A DNA stretch of 46,252 nt from Deltaproteobacteria bacterium (GCA_016180805.1 JACPAM010000277.1:1-46252), one strand, 5' to 3'. Counted from the first letter of the stretch, positions 32,434 through 41,503 are shown. Notes: generated by a model not told the origin, from the letters alone. Translations and numbers: made by a program.

Positions 32434-33723
32434 ATGACTTCGGAGACTCTGACAGTCATCGATAATCGGACCGGTAAGAAATACGAAATCCCGATCCATG
32501 ACGGGGCGATCAATGCCACGGATCTGCGCCAGATCAGGATCGGAGAGGACGACGTCGGCCTGGTGAGCTACGACCCGGCCTTCATGAACACGGCGTCCTG
32601 CCAAAGCAGGATCACGTTCATCGACGGAGATAAAGGGATTCTGCGCTACCGCGGCTATCCGATCGAGCAGTTGGCCGAGAAGAGCACCTATCTGGAGACC
32701 GCCTATCTGGTCCTCTATGGCGAGCTTCCCACTGAGTCCGAGTTAGATGAGTGGTCCTACAATATCACTCATCACTCCATCCTCCATGAGAACATCAAGA
32801 AGTTTATCGACGGGTTTCATCACGACGCGCACCCGATGGGCATGGTCGTGAGCGCGGTGGGGGCGCTTTCCACGTTTTATACCGACGCCAAGAACATCTT
32901 TGATGTCGAGTCGCGAAAAAAGCAAACCCATCGGCTGATCGCCAAGATGCCGACCCTGGCGGCTTTTGCGTATCGCCACAGCATCGGCATGCCCTATTCC
33001 TACCCGGATAACGACCTGAGCTACACGGGAAATTTCCTCAACATGCTGTTTAAGATGACCGAGCTCAAGTACAAGCCCAATCCGGTTTTGGAAAAGGCCA
33101 TGGACGTACTCTTCATCCTGCACGCGGACCACGAGCAGAATTGCAGCACCAATGCGATGCGGAGCGTGGGGAGCTCGCACGCGGATCCCTACTGCGCGGT
33201 CGCGGCCGCGACCGCGGCGCTCTATGGCCCGCTGCACGGCGGGGCCAACGAGGCCGTGTTGCGGATGCTCATGGAGATCGGCTCCAAGAGCAAGGTCCCT
33301 GAATTCATCAAGAAGGTTAAGGAAGGGCAGGGGCGGCTGATGGGCTTCGGGCACCGGATATACAAGAATTACGATCCGCGGGCCAAGCTCATCAAGCAAA
33401 TCGCCGACCAGGTCTTCGAGGTCAGAGGAAGAAACCCGTTATTGGTTATCGCGCTCGAACTCGAGCGCATCGCTCTGGAGGACGACTATTTCATCAAGCG
33501 AAAGCTCTATCCCAACGTCGATTTCTATACCGGGCTGATCTATCAGTCCATCGGTTTCCCCACCGATATGTTTGCCGTCCTGTTCGCGATCCCTCGGACA
33601 TCCGGCTGGGTGGCCCAGTGGGAGGAGATGCTGCTCGATTCCGATCAGAAAATCGCGCGCCCCCGCCAGCTCTATAAGGGACCGGACAAGCGCGATTACG
33701 TGCCTATGGAGCGGCGAAGGTAA
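32434..33723 (+). CDS. gltA: citrate synthase
   Basis: 429 aa, the length of the hexameric (type II) enzyme with its N-terminal beta domain (TLTVIDNRTGKKYEIPIHDG). Catalytic residues: His in PLHGGANEAVL, His in GFGHRIYKNYDPRA and Asp in YPNVDFYTG, then IPRTSGWVAQWEE. Condenses oxaloacetate with acetyl-CoA. AGAAGG precedes ATG 32434. Convergent with the LigA-like gene, 5 bases apart. Confidence 0.95.
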   Translation: MTSETLTVIDNRTGKKYEIPIHDGAINATDLRQIRIGEDDVGLVSYDPAFMNTASCQSRITFIDGDKGILRYRGYPIEQLAEKSTYLETAYLVLYGELPTESELDEWSYNITHHSILHENIKKFIDGFHHDAHPMGMVVSAVGALSTFYTDAKNIFDVESRKKQTHRLIAKMPTLAAFAYRHSIGMPYSYPDNDLSYTGNFLNMLFKMTELKYKPNPVLEKAMDVLFILHADHEQNCSTNAMRSVGSSHADPYCAVAAATAALYGPLHGGANEAVLRMLMEIGSKSKVPEFIKKVKEGQGRLMGFGHRIYKNYDPRAKLIKQIADQVFEVRGRNPLLVIALELERIALEDDYFIKRKLYPNVDFYTGLIYQSIGFPTDMFAVLFAIPRTSGWVAQWEEMLLDSDQKIARPRQLYKGPDKRDYVPMERRR

Positions 33724-33728
33724 CGGCG

Positions 33729-34040
33729 TTACGTCTTAAAATCGGGGTAGCCGATCTTTGCGGTCTTCTCCTTGTAATCTCTGACAAGCTCTTCCCTGGA
33801 TATCTCGTGTGCCCAGACCGCTTCGGTCCAGCTCCAAAGCGTGAACGGGTGGGCGCCGAGGCCGTAGAGCTTGGCGTAATCCCGGTTGCAGAGAGCCTCG
33901 CGCTCCTCCGGGGTGAACTTCAGCTTCTCGCCTTTCTCCCACTTCGCCACGAAGGCTCGGGGAGCGGTCTTATATTCCTTTTCCGCCGCCTCGTTCATGT
34001 TTACGTAATGGATGAACTTGTTCATCAGGTATTTGCTCAT
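33729..34040 (-). CDS. LigA-like small subunit of an extradiol dioxygenase
   Basis: 103 aa. Helical protein of the protocatechuate 4,5-dioxygenase alpha (LigA) family: MSKYLMNKFIHYVNMNEAAE, FVAKWEKGEKLKFTPEEREA and YAKLYGLGAHPFTLWSW. LigA-type subunits cap the active site of the LigB catalytic subunit. It begins in an ATGA overlap with the LigB-like gene just before it, so the two form a pair. A paralogue with an abnormal tail is at 37783-38310. Confidence 0.85.
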   Translation of the reverse strand: MSKYLMNKFIHYVNMNEAAEKEYKTAPRAFVAKWEKGEKLKFTPEEREALCNRDYAKLYGLGAHPFTLWSWTEAVWAHEISREELVRDYKEKTAKIGYPDFKT

Positions 34041-34894
34041 ACCGACGCCCCCTCCTTCGCGTCCCAGGAGAAGAACGGAACGGCTGGGAATCCCGCATCC
34101 ACGCCTTCGGCGTGGGAAGCCCGGGATGCATTGGCCACCCCCATCATCATGAGGAAGTTCAAAAAGCCGTGGGTCATGTTGCCCGATTTCTTGAGCTGAT
34201 TGAATGAGCAGTTGTTCACGGCCCCCTGGGCGTCGCCATTGGCGATCCAGCCTATGGCCTTTGCGTCAAACTCCGGATCCATCAGGCGTCCCTCAAACTG
34301 CCTGGGGCCGCCTATCTCCAGGGACAGATGACCGCTGACAAGGACGCCGATTCGTTTGTTCGTCGGCAACGCGTCAACGACTGCGCGAATGGCTCGCCCG
34401 ACCTCGTAGAAGCGCTTGGGTCGCGGCAGCGGCGGGGCGATGCAGTTGGTCAGGATCGGGACGATCGGAATGTCCGTCTCCGGCCGGACGAACATCAGCG
34501 GAACGACGATGGAGTGATCGATGGTGAGCTCGTTGGAGTACGCAAGGTCCACCCCTTGGTCAAAGAGCCCTTCCATGATCTGGTCGGAAAGCTCGACGTC
34601 GCCGGGAAGCCGGCAGGGGGGAAGCCCGAACTCGCGGATTTCGTCGTAAAAGGTCCCGTCGTACGCGTCCATCTTCCCGATGAGAAAAGGCGGCATGTTA
34701 TCCATGAAGAACTGGTGCAGGTGGTCGTTGCCGATGGCGATGAGAACATCCGGCTGTGCCTGCTTGAGTTTTTCCCGCATCAGGTCGATCCGCTCGATGA
34801 CCTTGGCGCAGCCGGGCGGCCGGTTCGGCCGGCCGAAGAGCCGCGGCATGAAAGGATTGTGGGTGATGCCGATGATGGTGACGATCCGGGCCAT
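34037..34894 (-). CDS. LigB-like catalytic subunit of an extradiol (class III) dioxygenase
   Basis: 285 aa from ATG 34894 (MARIVTIIGITHNPFMPRLF), with GGAGGAAGG upstream; the open frame back to 35023 is non-homologous. The class III ring-cleavage fold has iron ligands expected in THNPF (His12) and NDHLHQF; SNELTIDHSIVVPLMFV and VLVSGHLSLEIGGP supply the other conserved His positions. Substrate may be a catechol such as protocatechuate or gallate; the sequence does not decide it. Translationally coupled to the LigA-like gene. Confidence 0.82.
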   Translation of the reverse strand: MARIVTIIGITHNPFMPRLFGRPNRPPGCAKVIERIDLMREKLKQAQPDVLIAIGNDHLHQFFMDNMPPFLIGKMDAYDGTFYDEIREFGLPPCRLPGDVELSDQIMEGLFDQGVDLAYSNELTIDHSIVVPLMFVRPETDIPIVPILTNCIAPPLPRPKRFYEVGRAIRAVVDALPTNKRIGVLVSGHLSLEIGGPRQFEGRLMDPEFDAKAIGWIANGDAQGAVNNCSFNQLKKSGNMTHGFLNFLMMMGVANASRASHAEGVDAGFPAVPFFSWDAKEGASV

Positions 34895-35111
34895 GTTCCT
34901 TCCTCCGTGGAAAAATTTTCGCGGGTGTTGTCTTGAAGGTGTGCTTGCCGTCGCTACCTCTAGCAAAGCCACCCGGCTTTTGCAACTCTGAATAAGCTTT
35001 GTTCTCCGGCCATACTGATACAAACGACTTGACTCGTGTTACGTTTTCTCAGGGGGCAAGCCTTCCGGCCGCGGCTGGAGGGGACTGGCTCCGCGAAGCG
35101 GTGCCTGTCCC

Positions 35112-35206
35112 CGGCTCCCTCGGGAAGCCCGCTCTCGGCTGCGGCCGATGGGTTCGTGCCATGAGTCGTGCCGTCTGTAATCGGACGTCCGCAGCCTCGC
35201 TCGCCC
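35112..35206 (+). repeat. modular intergenic repeat, copy B
   Basis: Order of modules: gctccctcgggaag, ctctcggctgcggccgatgg, ttcgtgccatgagtcgtgcc, gtctgtaatcggacgtccgc, then cagcctcgctcg. It shares over 30 identical consecutive bases with copy A and matches the reverse complement of copy C along its whole length. Confidence 0.85.
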
Positions 35207-35368
35207 CGTGGAGTGCGGTCTTGACCAAGAGGGTGGTTCCTCGACCGCGCAGTTACTCAACGGGGCTCGGTCTGCGTCCTTTGGTCTCGCCCCCTTCGGG
35301 AGCTGTTGTCGTATCAGAGGAGAAGTTGTAACCATTTTTATTTCGTTTGTATTAAGAGCATCGGGTGC

Positions 35369-35397
35369 TTGACAAAGTTCGGCCGCTGGCCTAGCAT
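35369..35397 (+). promoter_or_regulatory. promoter of the first orphan binding-protein gene
   Basis: Perfect TTGACA at 35369-35374, 17-base spacer, TAGCAT at 35392-35397. A similar but weaker arrangement (TTGACA at 38460-38465) precedes the paralogous gene at 38535. Confidence 0.5.
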
Positions 35398-35479
35398 TTC
35401 GCGCCACAGCGGGTGTTGACCGAAGATAGTCGGAGCGCTGAAAAGATTCTCTATTAACCGCTTAACAGGAGGTTTTGTC

Positions 35480-36514
35480 ATGCGTAAAGGAAGATTTTTA
35501 ATGGTCGGTTTGGCGCTCGTTCTGGGGTTGACCCTCGGCGCGGGACAAACGATCGGCGCCCCGGTCGATGATCTGGTGGCTGCCGCCAAGAAAGAAGGCG
35601 TGATCGAAATGCTTGCTCCCTCCACGCTGACGCCGAAAGGGGGGCAGGCGCTGATAGATGCCCTGAACCAACGCTACGGCCTTAACATTAAGCTCAGCTA
35701 TCACCCTTCAGCCAACATGACCGGCGATGTGGCGAAAGTGATAGGTCGCGCAGCGTCGGGAGTTTCTCCCGAATGGGACATCATGATTGTCACCGATTCC
35801 CACCACGGCTCCTTATGGCTGAGAAAGCAACACACGATCTACGACTACAAAAAACTCGGCATCGATCCGCAATTGGTTCACTATGACAGCGGCGCGGTCT
35901 CCTTCGCCAATCAGATCATCCTTCCCGCCTACAATCAGAAGATCTTGCCCGCGAAAGATGTCCCAAAGAGGTGGGAGGATATCCTTGATCCTAAGTGGAA
36001 GGCGAAGATTGGGGTGCCCCACTCCGTACATCACTTCGCGCGTTTAGCCGCTGGACCTTGGGGTGAAGAGAAGACAACGCAGTTCGTAAAGAGGCTGGCT
36101 GCGCTTGAACCCTTCATCGGTACACCGGCCCAGATGTATACCCGACTTCAATTGGGCGAGATTCTTCTCGTATCGAACATCCAGGATAGCTTTATCCATC
36201 AGGCGGTAAGGAAGGGAGCGCCTCTTGCCCAGGCCCATGGGATTGAGCCGGTGCCGTCGCCCGCTTACCATGTGGGCGTGCTCAAGGGAGCGCCTCACCC
36301 CAACGTGGGGCACCTTTTCGCTGCCTTTATGACCACGCCCGAAGCACAGAAGCTCTGGGAGAAGTACTCCGGCCACACTTCAGCCTTTGTGCCGGGAACG
36401 GAAGTCTACAATTATGCCCAGAAACACAAGATGGTCTTTATGACCCAGGACCAGGCGGAGATGGTCGATAAGCTGACCGCCGCTTACGTCAAGATCATGG
36501 GCTTTACGCGGTAG
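35480..36514 (+). CDS. orphan ABC transporter substrate-binding protein, iron(III)/thiamine-type fold (paralogue 1)
   Basis: 344 aa. Signal peptide LMVGLALVLGLTLGAGQTIG with cleavage near GA-P. Periplasmic type II binding protein of the SBP_bac_6/8 kind: LAPSTLTPKGGQALIDALNQ, VHYDSGAVSFANQIILPAYN, KDVPKRWEDILDPKWKAKIG and HLFAAFMTTPEAQKLWEKYS. AGGAGG precedes ATG 35480. No permease or ATPase is nearby. Near-identical motifs in the gene at 38535-39566 show a duplication. Both face away from a LigA-like gene, so the ligand may be an aromatic or organic acid (inference). Confidence 0.82.
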   Translation: MRKGRFLMVGLALVLGLTLGAGQTIGAPVDDLVAAAKKEGVIEMLAPSTLTPKGGQALIDALNQRYGLNIKLSYHPSANMTGDVAKVIGRAASGVSPEWDIMIVTDSHHGSLWLRKQHTIYDYKKLGIDPQLVHYDSGAVSFANQIILPAYNQKILPAKDVPKRWEDILDPKWKAKIGVPHSVHHFARLAAGPWGEEKTTQFVKRLAALEPFIGTPAQMYTRLQLGEILLVSNIQDSFIHQAVRKGAPLAQAHGIEPVPSPAYHVGVLKGAPHPNVGHLFAAFMTTPEAQKLWEKYSGHTSAFVPGTEVYNYAQKHKMVFMTQDQAEMVDKLTAAYVKIMGFTR

Positions 36515-36597
36515 GAGAACCGAAATACAGCGGGGATCCAATGGGCCAGAAGGGCGAGACGGCTCTCTGAGCGGAACATGGACGGAGCAGCAGGGGC

Positions 36598-36704
36598 GAC
36601 CGAGAGGAGTGCGAGCGAGGCTGCGGACGTCCGATTACGAATGGCACGACTCATGGCACGAACCCATCGGCCGCAGCCGAGCGCGCGCTTCCTGAGGGAG
36701 CTTG
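36598..36704 (-). repeat. modular intergenic repeat, copy C (inverted)
   Basis: Reverse complement of copy B over about 90 bases, including the full ctcggctgcggccgatgg, tcgtgccatgagtcgtgcc and taatcggacgtccgcagc modules, with a few substitutions (ccattcg for ccgtctg). It lies between the binding-protein gene and the convergent monooxygenase gene, so it is palindromic with B around paralogue 1. Confidence 0.85.
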
Positions 36705-36797
36705 CCAAGCAAGTCCCGGAAGGGTCGATGCGGGAGGCCGTGGAGCGAAGGGAGCCGCGAAGCCCCCAAACTTTGGGTGCAAACTTAGGCTCGCGCC

Positions 36798-37778
36798 TCA
36801 CAAAAGGGGCATGACCTTCTTGGCCCAGGCCTCAACCATCTCGTTGTAAATCCTTTCGGGCGGGGTGAGCATAAAGCGGCTCATCCCGGCCCGCTCAATT
36901 TCCTTGACGCGCGCTGCGCATTCTTCGGGTGTGCCGGCGATGGAGAAGCGGCGGACCAAATAGTCGGTAATGTAGCTCGGGTCAAGCCTGTCTTCCAGCG
37001 GCCTCGTGATATCGAAAGCCTCCATGAACTTTTTCACCCCCGCTAGCTCCTCGGGCGGCACCGTCTCCAGAGTGAAGCGGAAGTTATGATGGGCGCGGTT
37101 GGCCAGGCGCGCGCGCACGGTAGCGCGGGCCCGATCGCCGTCTTTATCCACGCAGATCATGCCCGCCGCGACGAGCTCAATCTCGCCTGGCGAGCGCCCT
37201 ACCTCAGCGGCGCCTTGGGCGATTTTTTCTTTCGCCCATTGGAGCACTCGCAGGTCGAAGCCGCTTCCCAGGATCACGCCGTCGGCGACCTTGCCGGCTA
37301 CCCGCAGGCCCCGGGGACCCTCCGCGGAAATATAAAGGGGCACGGGTAATTTCCCAATCTTGAGACCCAGCTTGCCAGTGGGGAACTCGGCGGGATTGCC
37401 CTGAAGCAGCTCCCGGATGGTCTTGAGACCCTCCTCGAACTTTGCGATTGGCGTAGCTTTTCTTGCCAGGCTGTATACCGGACCGTCGCCGGTTCCCATG
37501 CCCAGGATTGCCCGACCCTCGGAGATCTCGTTCAAGGTAGCCGCCGAGCCCGCCAGCACTGTCGGGTCGCGGTAAACCATGTTGGTGACGGCGGTTGCCA
37601 GGCGCAAGCGTTTCGTGTGACCCGCGCACACGGCCAGGGCCTGGAACGGGTCCAGGCAGTTCAATTGGGCATCGGCGGTGAAGATGCCCTCAAAGCCCAA
37701 CTCTTCTGCCTGTTTCGCTCTTTGAATTCCCTGGGAAACATTTCTGATGGAGCCATGCAGGTTGAAACGGACTGCCAT
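36798..37778 (-). CDS. LLM-class (luciferase-like) flavin/F420-dependent oxidoreductase
   Basis: 326 aa TIM-barrel protein of the bacterial luciferase/F420 oxidoreductase superfamily: AKQAEELGFEGIFTADAQLN, LRLATAVTNMVYRDPTVLAG, EGRAILGMGTGDGPVYSLAR and LYISAEGPRGLRVAGKVADG. The C terminus has FSIAGTPEECAARVKEIERA, typical of the family. The cofactor (F420 or FMN) is not certain. GGAGGAA precedes the ATG and is overlapped by the stop codon of the LigA-like gene upstream, so the two are coupled. Confidence 0.85.
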   Translation of the reverse strand: MAVRFNLHGSIRNVSQGIQRAKQAEELGFEGIFTADAQLNCLDPFQALAVCAGHTKRLRLATAVTNMVYRDPTVLAGSAATLNEISEGRAILGMGTGDGPVYSLARKATPIAKFEEGLKTIRELLQGNPAEFPTGKLGLKIGKLPVPLYISAEGPRGLRVAGKVADGVILGSGFDLRVLQWAKEKIAQGAAEVGRSPGEIELVAAGMICVDKDGDRARATVRARLANRAHHNFRFTLETVPPEELAGVKKFMEAFDITRPLEDRLDPSYITDYLVRRFSIAGTPEECAARVKEIERAGMSRFMLTPPERIYNEMVEAWAKKVMPLL

Positions 37779-37782
37779 GGGA

Positions 37783-38310
37783 TTATTCCTCCGTGGTTGG
37801 TTTGACTAGGCTCCCTCGGGGAGGCCGCTTCAGCCTGAGGCTGATCCGCCTCTGGCGGACGCGGCTGCGGCCGATGGGCTGTCGTCGCTTCGCTCCGAAT
37901 CTCAGATTGCAGATCTCATATCTCAGATTTTGAGATTTGAAATTTGCCATTTGCAATCCCGAAGGGCTTGTCCGCAGAGGGCGGCCGTAGGGTCTGATCT
38001 TCGAGTTGTAGAAATCCACCAGGGCGCGGAAATTTGGAAACTCCGGCTCCAGGACAGGAAGCATCATGGTCCAGAGCAGAAAGCCGTGCGCGCCCATCGC
38101 ATAGAGCTTCTCGAAGTCGCGCTCCGCCAGCGCCTTTCTCTCTTCGTCGGTAAACTTGTGACCGCTGGTCGTTTCGGACTCGTTGAGCTTGTTGGCCTCT
38201 TCTTTTTCCCACCTGGCCACGAAGCCGGCGGGGTCGGCCATGTAGGCCTTCAGCATCCCCTCGTTTCGATCGACCCGGTAGATGAATTTGTCCACCAGAT
38301 AACGGCTCAT
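37783..38310 (-). CDS. LigA-like protein with a repeat-derived C-terminal tail
   Basis: 175 aa. Residues 1-111 are a LigA-family domain (MSRYLVDKFIYRVDRNEGML, FTDEERKALAERDFEKLYAM, GAHGFLLWTMML) related to the 103-aa protein at 33729. From residue 112 (LRTSPSGLQMANFKSQNLRY onward) the frame runs through intergenic repeat copy D and is basic and non-homologous to any LigA, before stopping 4 bases ahead of the monooxygenase gene. The native C terminus was therefore replaced by about 58 repeat-encoded residues. AAGGAGGAC precedes ATG 38310. No LigB partner lies beside it. Confidence 0.8.
   Translation of the reverse strand: MSRYLVDKFIYRVDRNEGMLKAYMADPAGFVARWEKEEANKLNESETTSGHKFTDEERKALAERDFEKLYAMGAHGFLLWTMMLPVLEPEFPNFRALVDFYNSKIRPYGRPLRTSPSGLQMANFKSQNLRYEICNLRFGAKRRQPIGRSRVRQRRISLRLKRPPRGSLVKPTTEE
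37808..37977 (+). repeat. modular intergenic repeat, copy D (inside a gene)
   Basis: Modules gctccctcgggg, gcggctgcggccgatgggct, then the AT-rich aatctcagatt/agatctcatatctcagatt and gaaatttgccatttg block, ending cccgaagggcttgtccgcag. The AT-rich block is shared only with copy E and replaces the tcggacgtccg block of A, B and C. On the minus strand this copy is translated as the tail of the LigA-like protein. Confidence 0.85.
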
Positions 38311-38534
38311 CTTTGTCCTCCTTGACTCATGAGCTCACTGATACGGATAGCAAAGAGAATTATTTTTCGGACCGGCGCTACCTGTAACAGAGCCGCCAGA
38401 TTTTTGCAAACCTGTAGCACTCGTTAGCGAGCTTTGTTCAGCTTGACAGGGAAGGAGGGTTGACATAGTTTCGGTCCCGAGGTTCTCACGATCATGCAGC
38501 GCGAAGCCGCGACGCAACGATAACCCAGGAGGCG

Positions 38535-39566
38535 ATGATGGTCTGGATGAAATTTTTGCTCGCGGGTCTTTTCCTCCCCTTGATTTGTGCTTGGACGCCG
38601 AACGGGGTTTACGCCGCCTCGATGGAGCAGGTGGTCGCGGCGGCGAAGCAGGAAGGAGCCATGAGCTTTTACGCGCCCAGTACATTGACGCCCGCGGGTG
38701 GCAAAGCCCTGGCACAGGCATTTAACAAAAAGTTCAACACCAATATCGAGGTCAATTATCTTCCCTCGGGAAGTATGACCGCGGATGTAGGCAAGCTCGT
38801 CGCTCAAGCGGCGACCGGGGTAGGTCCTGAATGGGACCTGATGGTTATCATCGACGCTCTTCACGGCCCGCTGTGGCAGAAAAAACTCCATATCCCTTAC
38901 GACTACGGACAGCTAGGCGTCGATTCTAGAGCCGTCCACTACGATAGCGGGACCGTATCGATAGCCAATCAGATCGTTCTGCCCGCGTATAACCCGAAGA
39001 TCTTGCCTGCCAGGGACGTGCCCAAACGGTGGGAGGATCTCCTTGATGCTAAGTGGAAAGGGAAGATCGGAGTCCCCACGGCCACGGGGCAGTTCGACTT
39101 TCTGGCGATTGCGTGGGGCGAAGAAAAATTCCTCGATTTCGTTCGTGCTCTCGCCAAGCAGGAACCCATTCCCGGAAAGCTGGCGGAGCTCGCGACCAGG
39201 CTCGAGCTGGGCGAGATTCTCCTGGCCACAACCCTTACCGACAGCTTTATTCATCGCGCCCGCAAGACCGGCGGCTCGTTGGAGCATGCGCAGGTCCAGC
39301 CGGTGGTCTCCCCGGCGTACCATGCCGGGGTGCTTAAAGGGTCGCGCCATCCCAACGCGGCTCGCCTCTTCGCCGCGTTCCTGACCAGCCTGGAAGCCCA
39401 GCAGATCTGGGAAAAGTACGGTGGTCAGAGCTCAGCGTTTGTCCCTGGAACCAAGGTGCACGGCTATGTGCAGGGGAAAACCGTTATCTATTTGACGCAG
39501 AAGGACGTGTCGTTGGTCAATCGGGTGGTTGCTGAAATCGGCAAGATCCTCGGATTTCGTCGCTGA
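38535..39566 (+). CDS. orphan ABC transporter substrate-binding protein, iron(III)/thiamine-type fold (paralogue 2)
   Basis: 343 aa. Signal peptide WMKFLLAGLFLPLICAWTPN with GVYAAS cleavage. YAPSTLTPAGGKALAQAFNK, VHYDSGTVSIANQIVLPAYN, RDVPKRWEDLLDAKWKGKIG and ARLFAAFLTSLEAQQIWEKY align with paralogue 1 almost without gaps. AGGAGGC precedes the ATG. No transporter partner. Like paralogue 1 it stands divergent from a LigA-like gene, suggesting that the LigA/receptor pair was duplicated as a unit. Confidence 0.82.
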   Translation: MMVWMKFLLAGLFLPLICAWTPNGVYAASMEQVVAAAKQEGAMSFYAPSTLTPAGGKALAQAFNKKFNTNIEVNYLPSGSMTADVGKLVAQAATGVGPEWDLMVIIDALHGPLWQKKLHIPYDYGQLGVDSRAVHYDSGTVSIANQIVLPAYNPKILPARDVPKRWEDLLDAKWKGKIGVPTATGQFDFLAIAWGEEKFLDFVRALAKQEPIPGKLAELATRLELGEILLATTLTDSFIHRARKTGGSLEHAQVQPVVSPAYHAGVLKGSRHPNAARLFAAFLTSLEAQQIWEKYGGQSSAFVPGTKVHGYVQGKTVIYLTQKDVSLVNRVVAEIGKILGFRR

Positions 39567-39674
39567 GACAGACAGGAGCAATCGTGGGGGTTGCCCGCCG
39601 TAAGGTCCAGGTCCCCGGGCTCATCCTCGCGAAGCACCGATCGAGTATCTGAATGAAAGACAAGGAAAGCTAAG

Positions 39675-40088
39675 ATGGCTAAGAAAACGCTCAACCCGCA
39701 GGGGATGCCCGTGCCGCGCGGAAGTTACTCCCAGGTGGCCATAGCTAGCCCTGGCCGCCTGGTTTTTATCGCCGGTAATACCGCCAGCGATCCGGAGGGT
39801 AACGTGGTGGGGATTGGCGACGTTCGGGCCCAAACCAAATACGCGCTCGAGAAAATCAAACGGGGCGTGGAGGCTGCCGGTGGAACGCTGCAAGATATCG
39901 TGTCCTTGACCGTATTCACGACGGATGCGCGCTACCATCCCGCCGTAAACGAGGTCAGGCGGGAATTTTTAGGCTCGGATTTCCCGACCAGCACGATGGT
40001 CCAGATCGTCGCCTTGGCGCGGCCCGAGTTGCTGGTCGAGATCAACGCTGTCGCGGTCGTGCCGGAATCGACCGTTAAGGATGACTAA
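39675..40088 (+). CDS. RidA family protein
   Basis: 137 aa, intact. NPQGMPVPRGSYSQVAIASP, RLVFIAGNTASDPEGNVVG, QTKYALEKIKRGVEAAGGTL and MVQIVALARPELLVEINAVA give the full RidA trimer fold; the usual catalytic Arg of RidA (in R..V.V..LP) has Ala-Arg-Pro here. Canonical RidA hydrolyses reactive imines from 2-aminoacrylate; sub-families in catabolic clusters act on other enamines or aminomuconate. AAGGAAAG precedes the ATG. Followed by an LVIVD gene on the same strand. Confidence 0.85.
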   Translation: MAKKTLNPQGMPVPRGSYSQVAIASPGRLVFIAGNTASDPEGNVVGIGDVRAQTKYALEKIKRGVEAAGGTLQDIVSLTVFTTDARYHPAVNEVRREFLGSDFPTSTMVQIVALARPELLVEINAVAVVPESTVKDD

Positions 40089-40114
40089 ACATCAAGGTAA
40101 GGAGCGAGACAACT

Positions 40115-41311
40115 ATGCAGCAGAACATCAAGGACATACAAGCGAGAAGCGAGAGCTGGAACGTGCGGTTGGTCGGGCACCATGACCTGAACGGTCATGG
40201 CGACGGGATGCAGCTTCTGAAAAACGGCCGGTACGTGTACGTGGCCCATCTGGGCACTTCGCCCATGGCCATGACGATCGTGGATGCCACGGATCCCGCG
40301 GATGTGCGCGTCGTTCGTCAAATGCCGCATCCGCCGAATACCCATGCGCATAAGGTTCAGATCGCGGGCGATATCCTCATCCAAAACCAGGAGCGCCCCT
40401 ATTTCGGAAAAGTCGACCCCAGCGTACCCAATGAGGCCGGTGTTCGGGTCTACGAAATCTCCGATCCGACGAATCCCAAAGAGATCGGCTATCTTCGGGT
40501 CCCTGGCAAAGGCGTCCATCGCATGTGGTTCAGCGGCGGAAAATACGCTCACGTCTCCGCCACGGTGAGCGGCTTTAAAGAACGCGTCTATCTGATCGTT
40601 GATCTTTCGGATCCCGCCAGGCCGAAAGAGGCCGGGGTCTGGTGGATACCAGGGACGCGCGAAGGCGAGGAGGAAGCTCCCGGGTGGACGCCTTTTCCCG
40701 GCGAGCACTTCTACGTTCACGGGATCATCCCGCTTAACAACCGGGCATACGTTGCCATGGTGGATGCGGGCATGGCGATCGTCGACATTTCGGATATTAG
40801 TTCACCCAAACTCGTCAGCCGAGTTGACTGGAGCCCTCCCTACGGCGGGTACACTCACACGACGCTGCCGCTGCCGGGCCGCAAGTTGGTGGTGGCCACC
40901 GATGAGTCGGTAAAGAACGAGTGTCAGGAGGGAGAGAAGCGGGTTTGGGTGATCGATATTCGCGAGGAGAGAAATCCCGTTGTCATCAGCACCTTTCCCG
41001 TGCCCCAGGGGGATTTTTGCAAGCGGGGGCTTCGCTTCGGGCCGCACAACGTGCACGAGAACCGGCCCGGCTCATTTCAGAGCGAGAATCTCATCTTCGT
41101 CACCTATTATAATGCCGGGCTTCGCGTCGTGGACATCAGGAATCAATACCGGCCCGAGGAAGTGGGCTATTTTATTCCGCCGCCGCCGGACGGACAGCAG
41201 GCGCCCATGTTCAATGACTTGTTCGTGGACAGCGATGGGCTGATCTACGTGACCGACCGGATCAAAGGCGGGCTCTATATTCTGGAATACACGGGCCCGA
41301 AGATACACTGA
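40115..41311 (+). CDS. LVIVD-repeat beta-propeller protein 1
   Basis: 398 aa, no signal peptide. Repeated blades with the LVIVD-type strand: MTIVDATDPADVRVV, VRVYEISDPTNPKEIG, VYLIVDLSDPARPKEAG, MAIVDISDISSPKLVS, VWVIDIREERNPVVIS and LRVVDIRNQYRPEEVG. Many buried His (THAHK, HENRP, FGPHNVH) could bind a metal. TAAGGAG precedes ATG 40115, 26 bases after ridA, so the two are co-transcribed. Function of this family is unknown to me; a paralogue lies convergently at 41516. Confidence 0.82.
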   Translation: MQQNIKDIQARSESWNVRLVGHHDLNGHGDGMQLLKNGRYVYVAHLGTSPMAMTIVDATDPADVRVVRQMPHPPNTHAHKVQIAGDILIQNQERPYFGKVDPSVPNEAGVRVYEISDPTNPKEIGYLRVPGKGVHRMWFSGGKYAHVSATVSGFKERVYLIVDLSDPARPKEAGVWWIPGTREGEEEAPGWTPFPGEHFYVHGIIPLNNRAYVAMVDAGMAIVDISDISSPKLVSRVDWSPPYGGYTHTTLPLPGRKLVVATDESVKNECQEGEKRVWVIDIREERNPVVISTFPVPQGDFCKRGLRFGPHNVHENRPGSFQSENLIFVTYYNAGLRVVDIRNQYRPEEVGYFIPPPPDGQQAPMFNDLFVDSDGLIYVTDRIKGGLYILEYTGPKIH

Positions 41312-41345
41312 GGGGTACGAGGAGGAAGGCCGCGGTCGACGGGGG

Positions 41346-41503
41346 AAGCTCCCTCGGGAAGCGCGCTCTCGGCTGCGGCCGATGGGCTGTCCTCGCCCGG
41401 CTCGGAATCTCAGATTGTAGATCTCATATCTCAGATTTGAAATTTGCCATTTGAAATCCCGAAGGGCTTGTCCGCAGCCTCGCTCGCGCTCCCCTCGGTC
41501 GCC
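41346..41503 (+). repeat. modular intergenic repeat, copy E
   Basis: The longest form. It has the 5' modules of B (gctccctcgggaag, ctctcggctgcggccgatgg), the AT-rich block of D (gaaatttgccatttgaaatc) and then both ends joined: cccgaagggcttgtccgcag, cctcgctcgcgctcccctcg. It lies between the two convergent LVIVD genes. Confidence 0.85.

Larger units (their letters stand above)
34895..35479. other. intergenic stretch with repeat copy B and a promoter
   Basis: 585 bases between the divergent LigB-like and binding-protein genes. It holds repeat copy B (35112-35206), surrounding GC-rich sequence of the same look (35051-35310), and a sigma70-like promoter at 35369-35397. No gene is supported; open frames here are repeat-derived. 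Confidence 0.6.
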
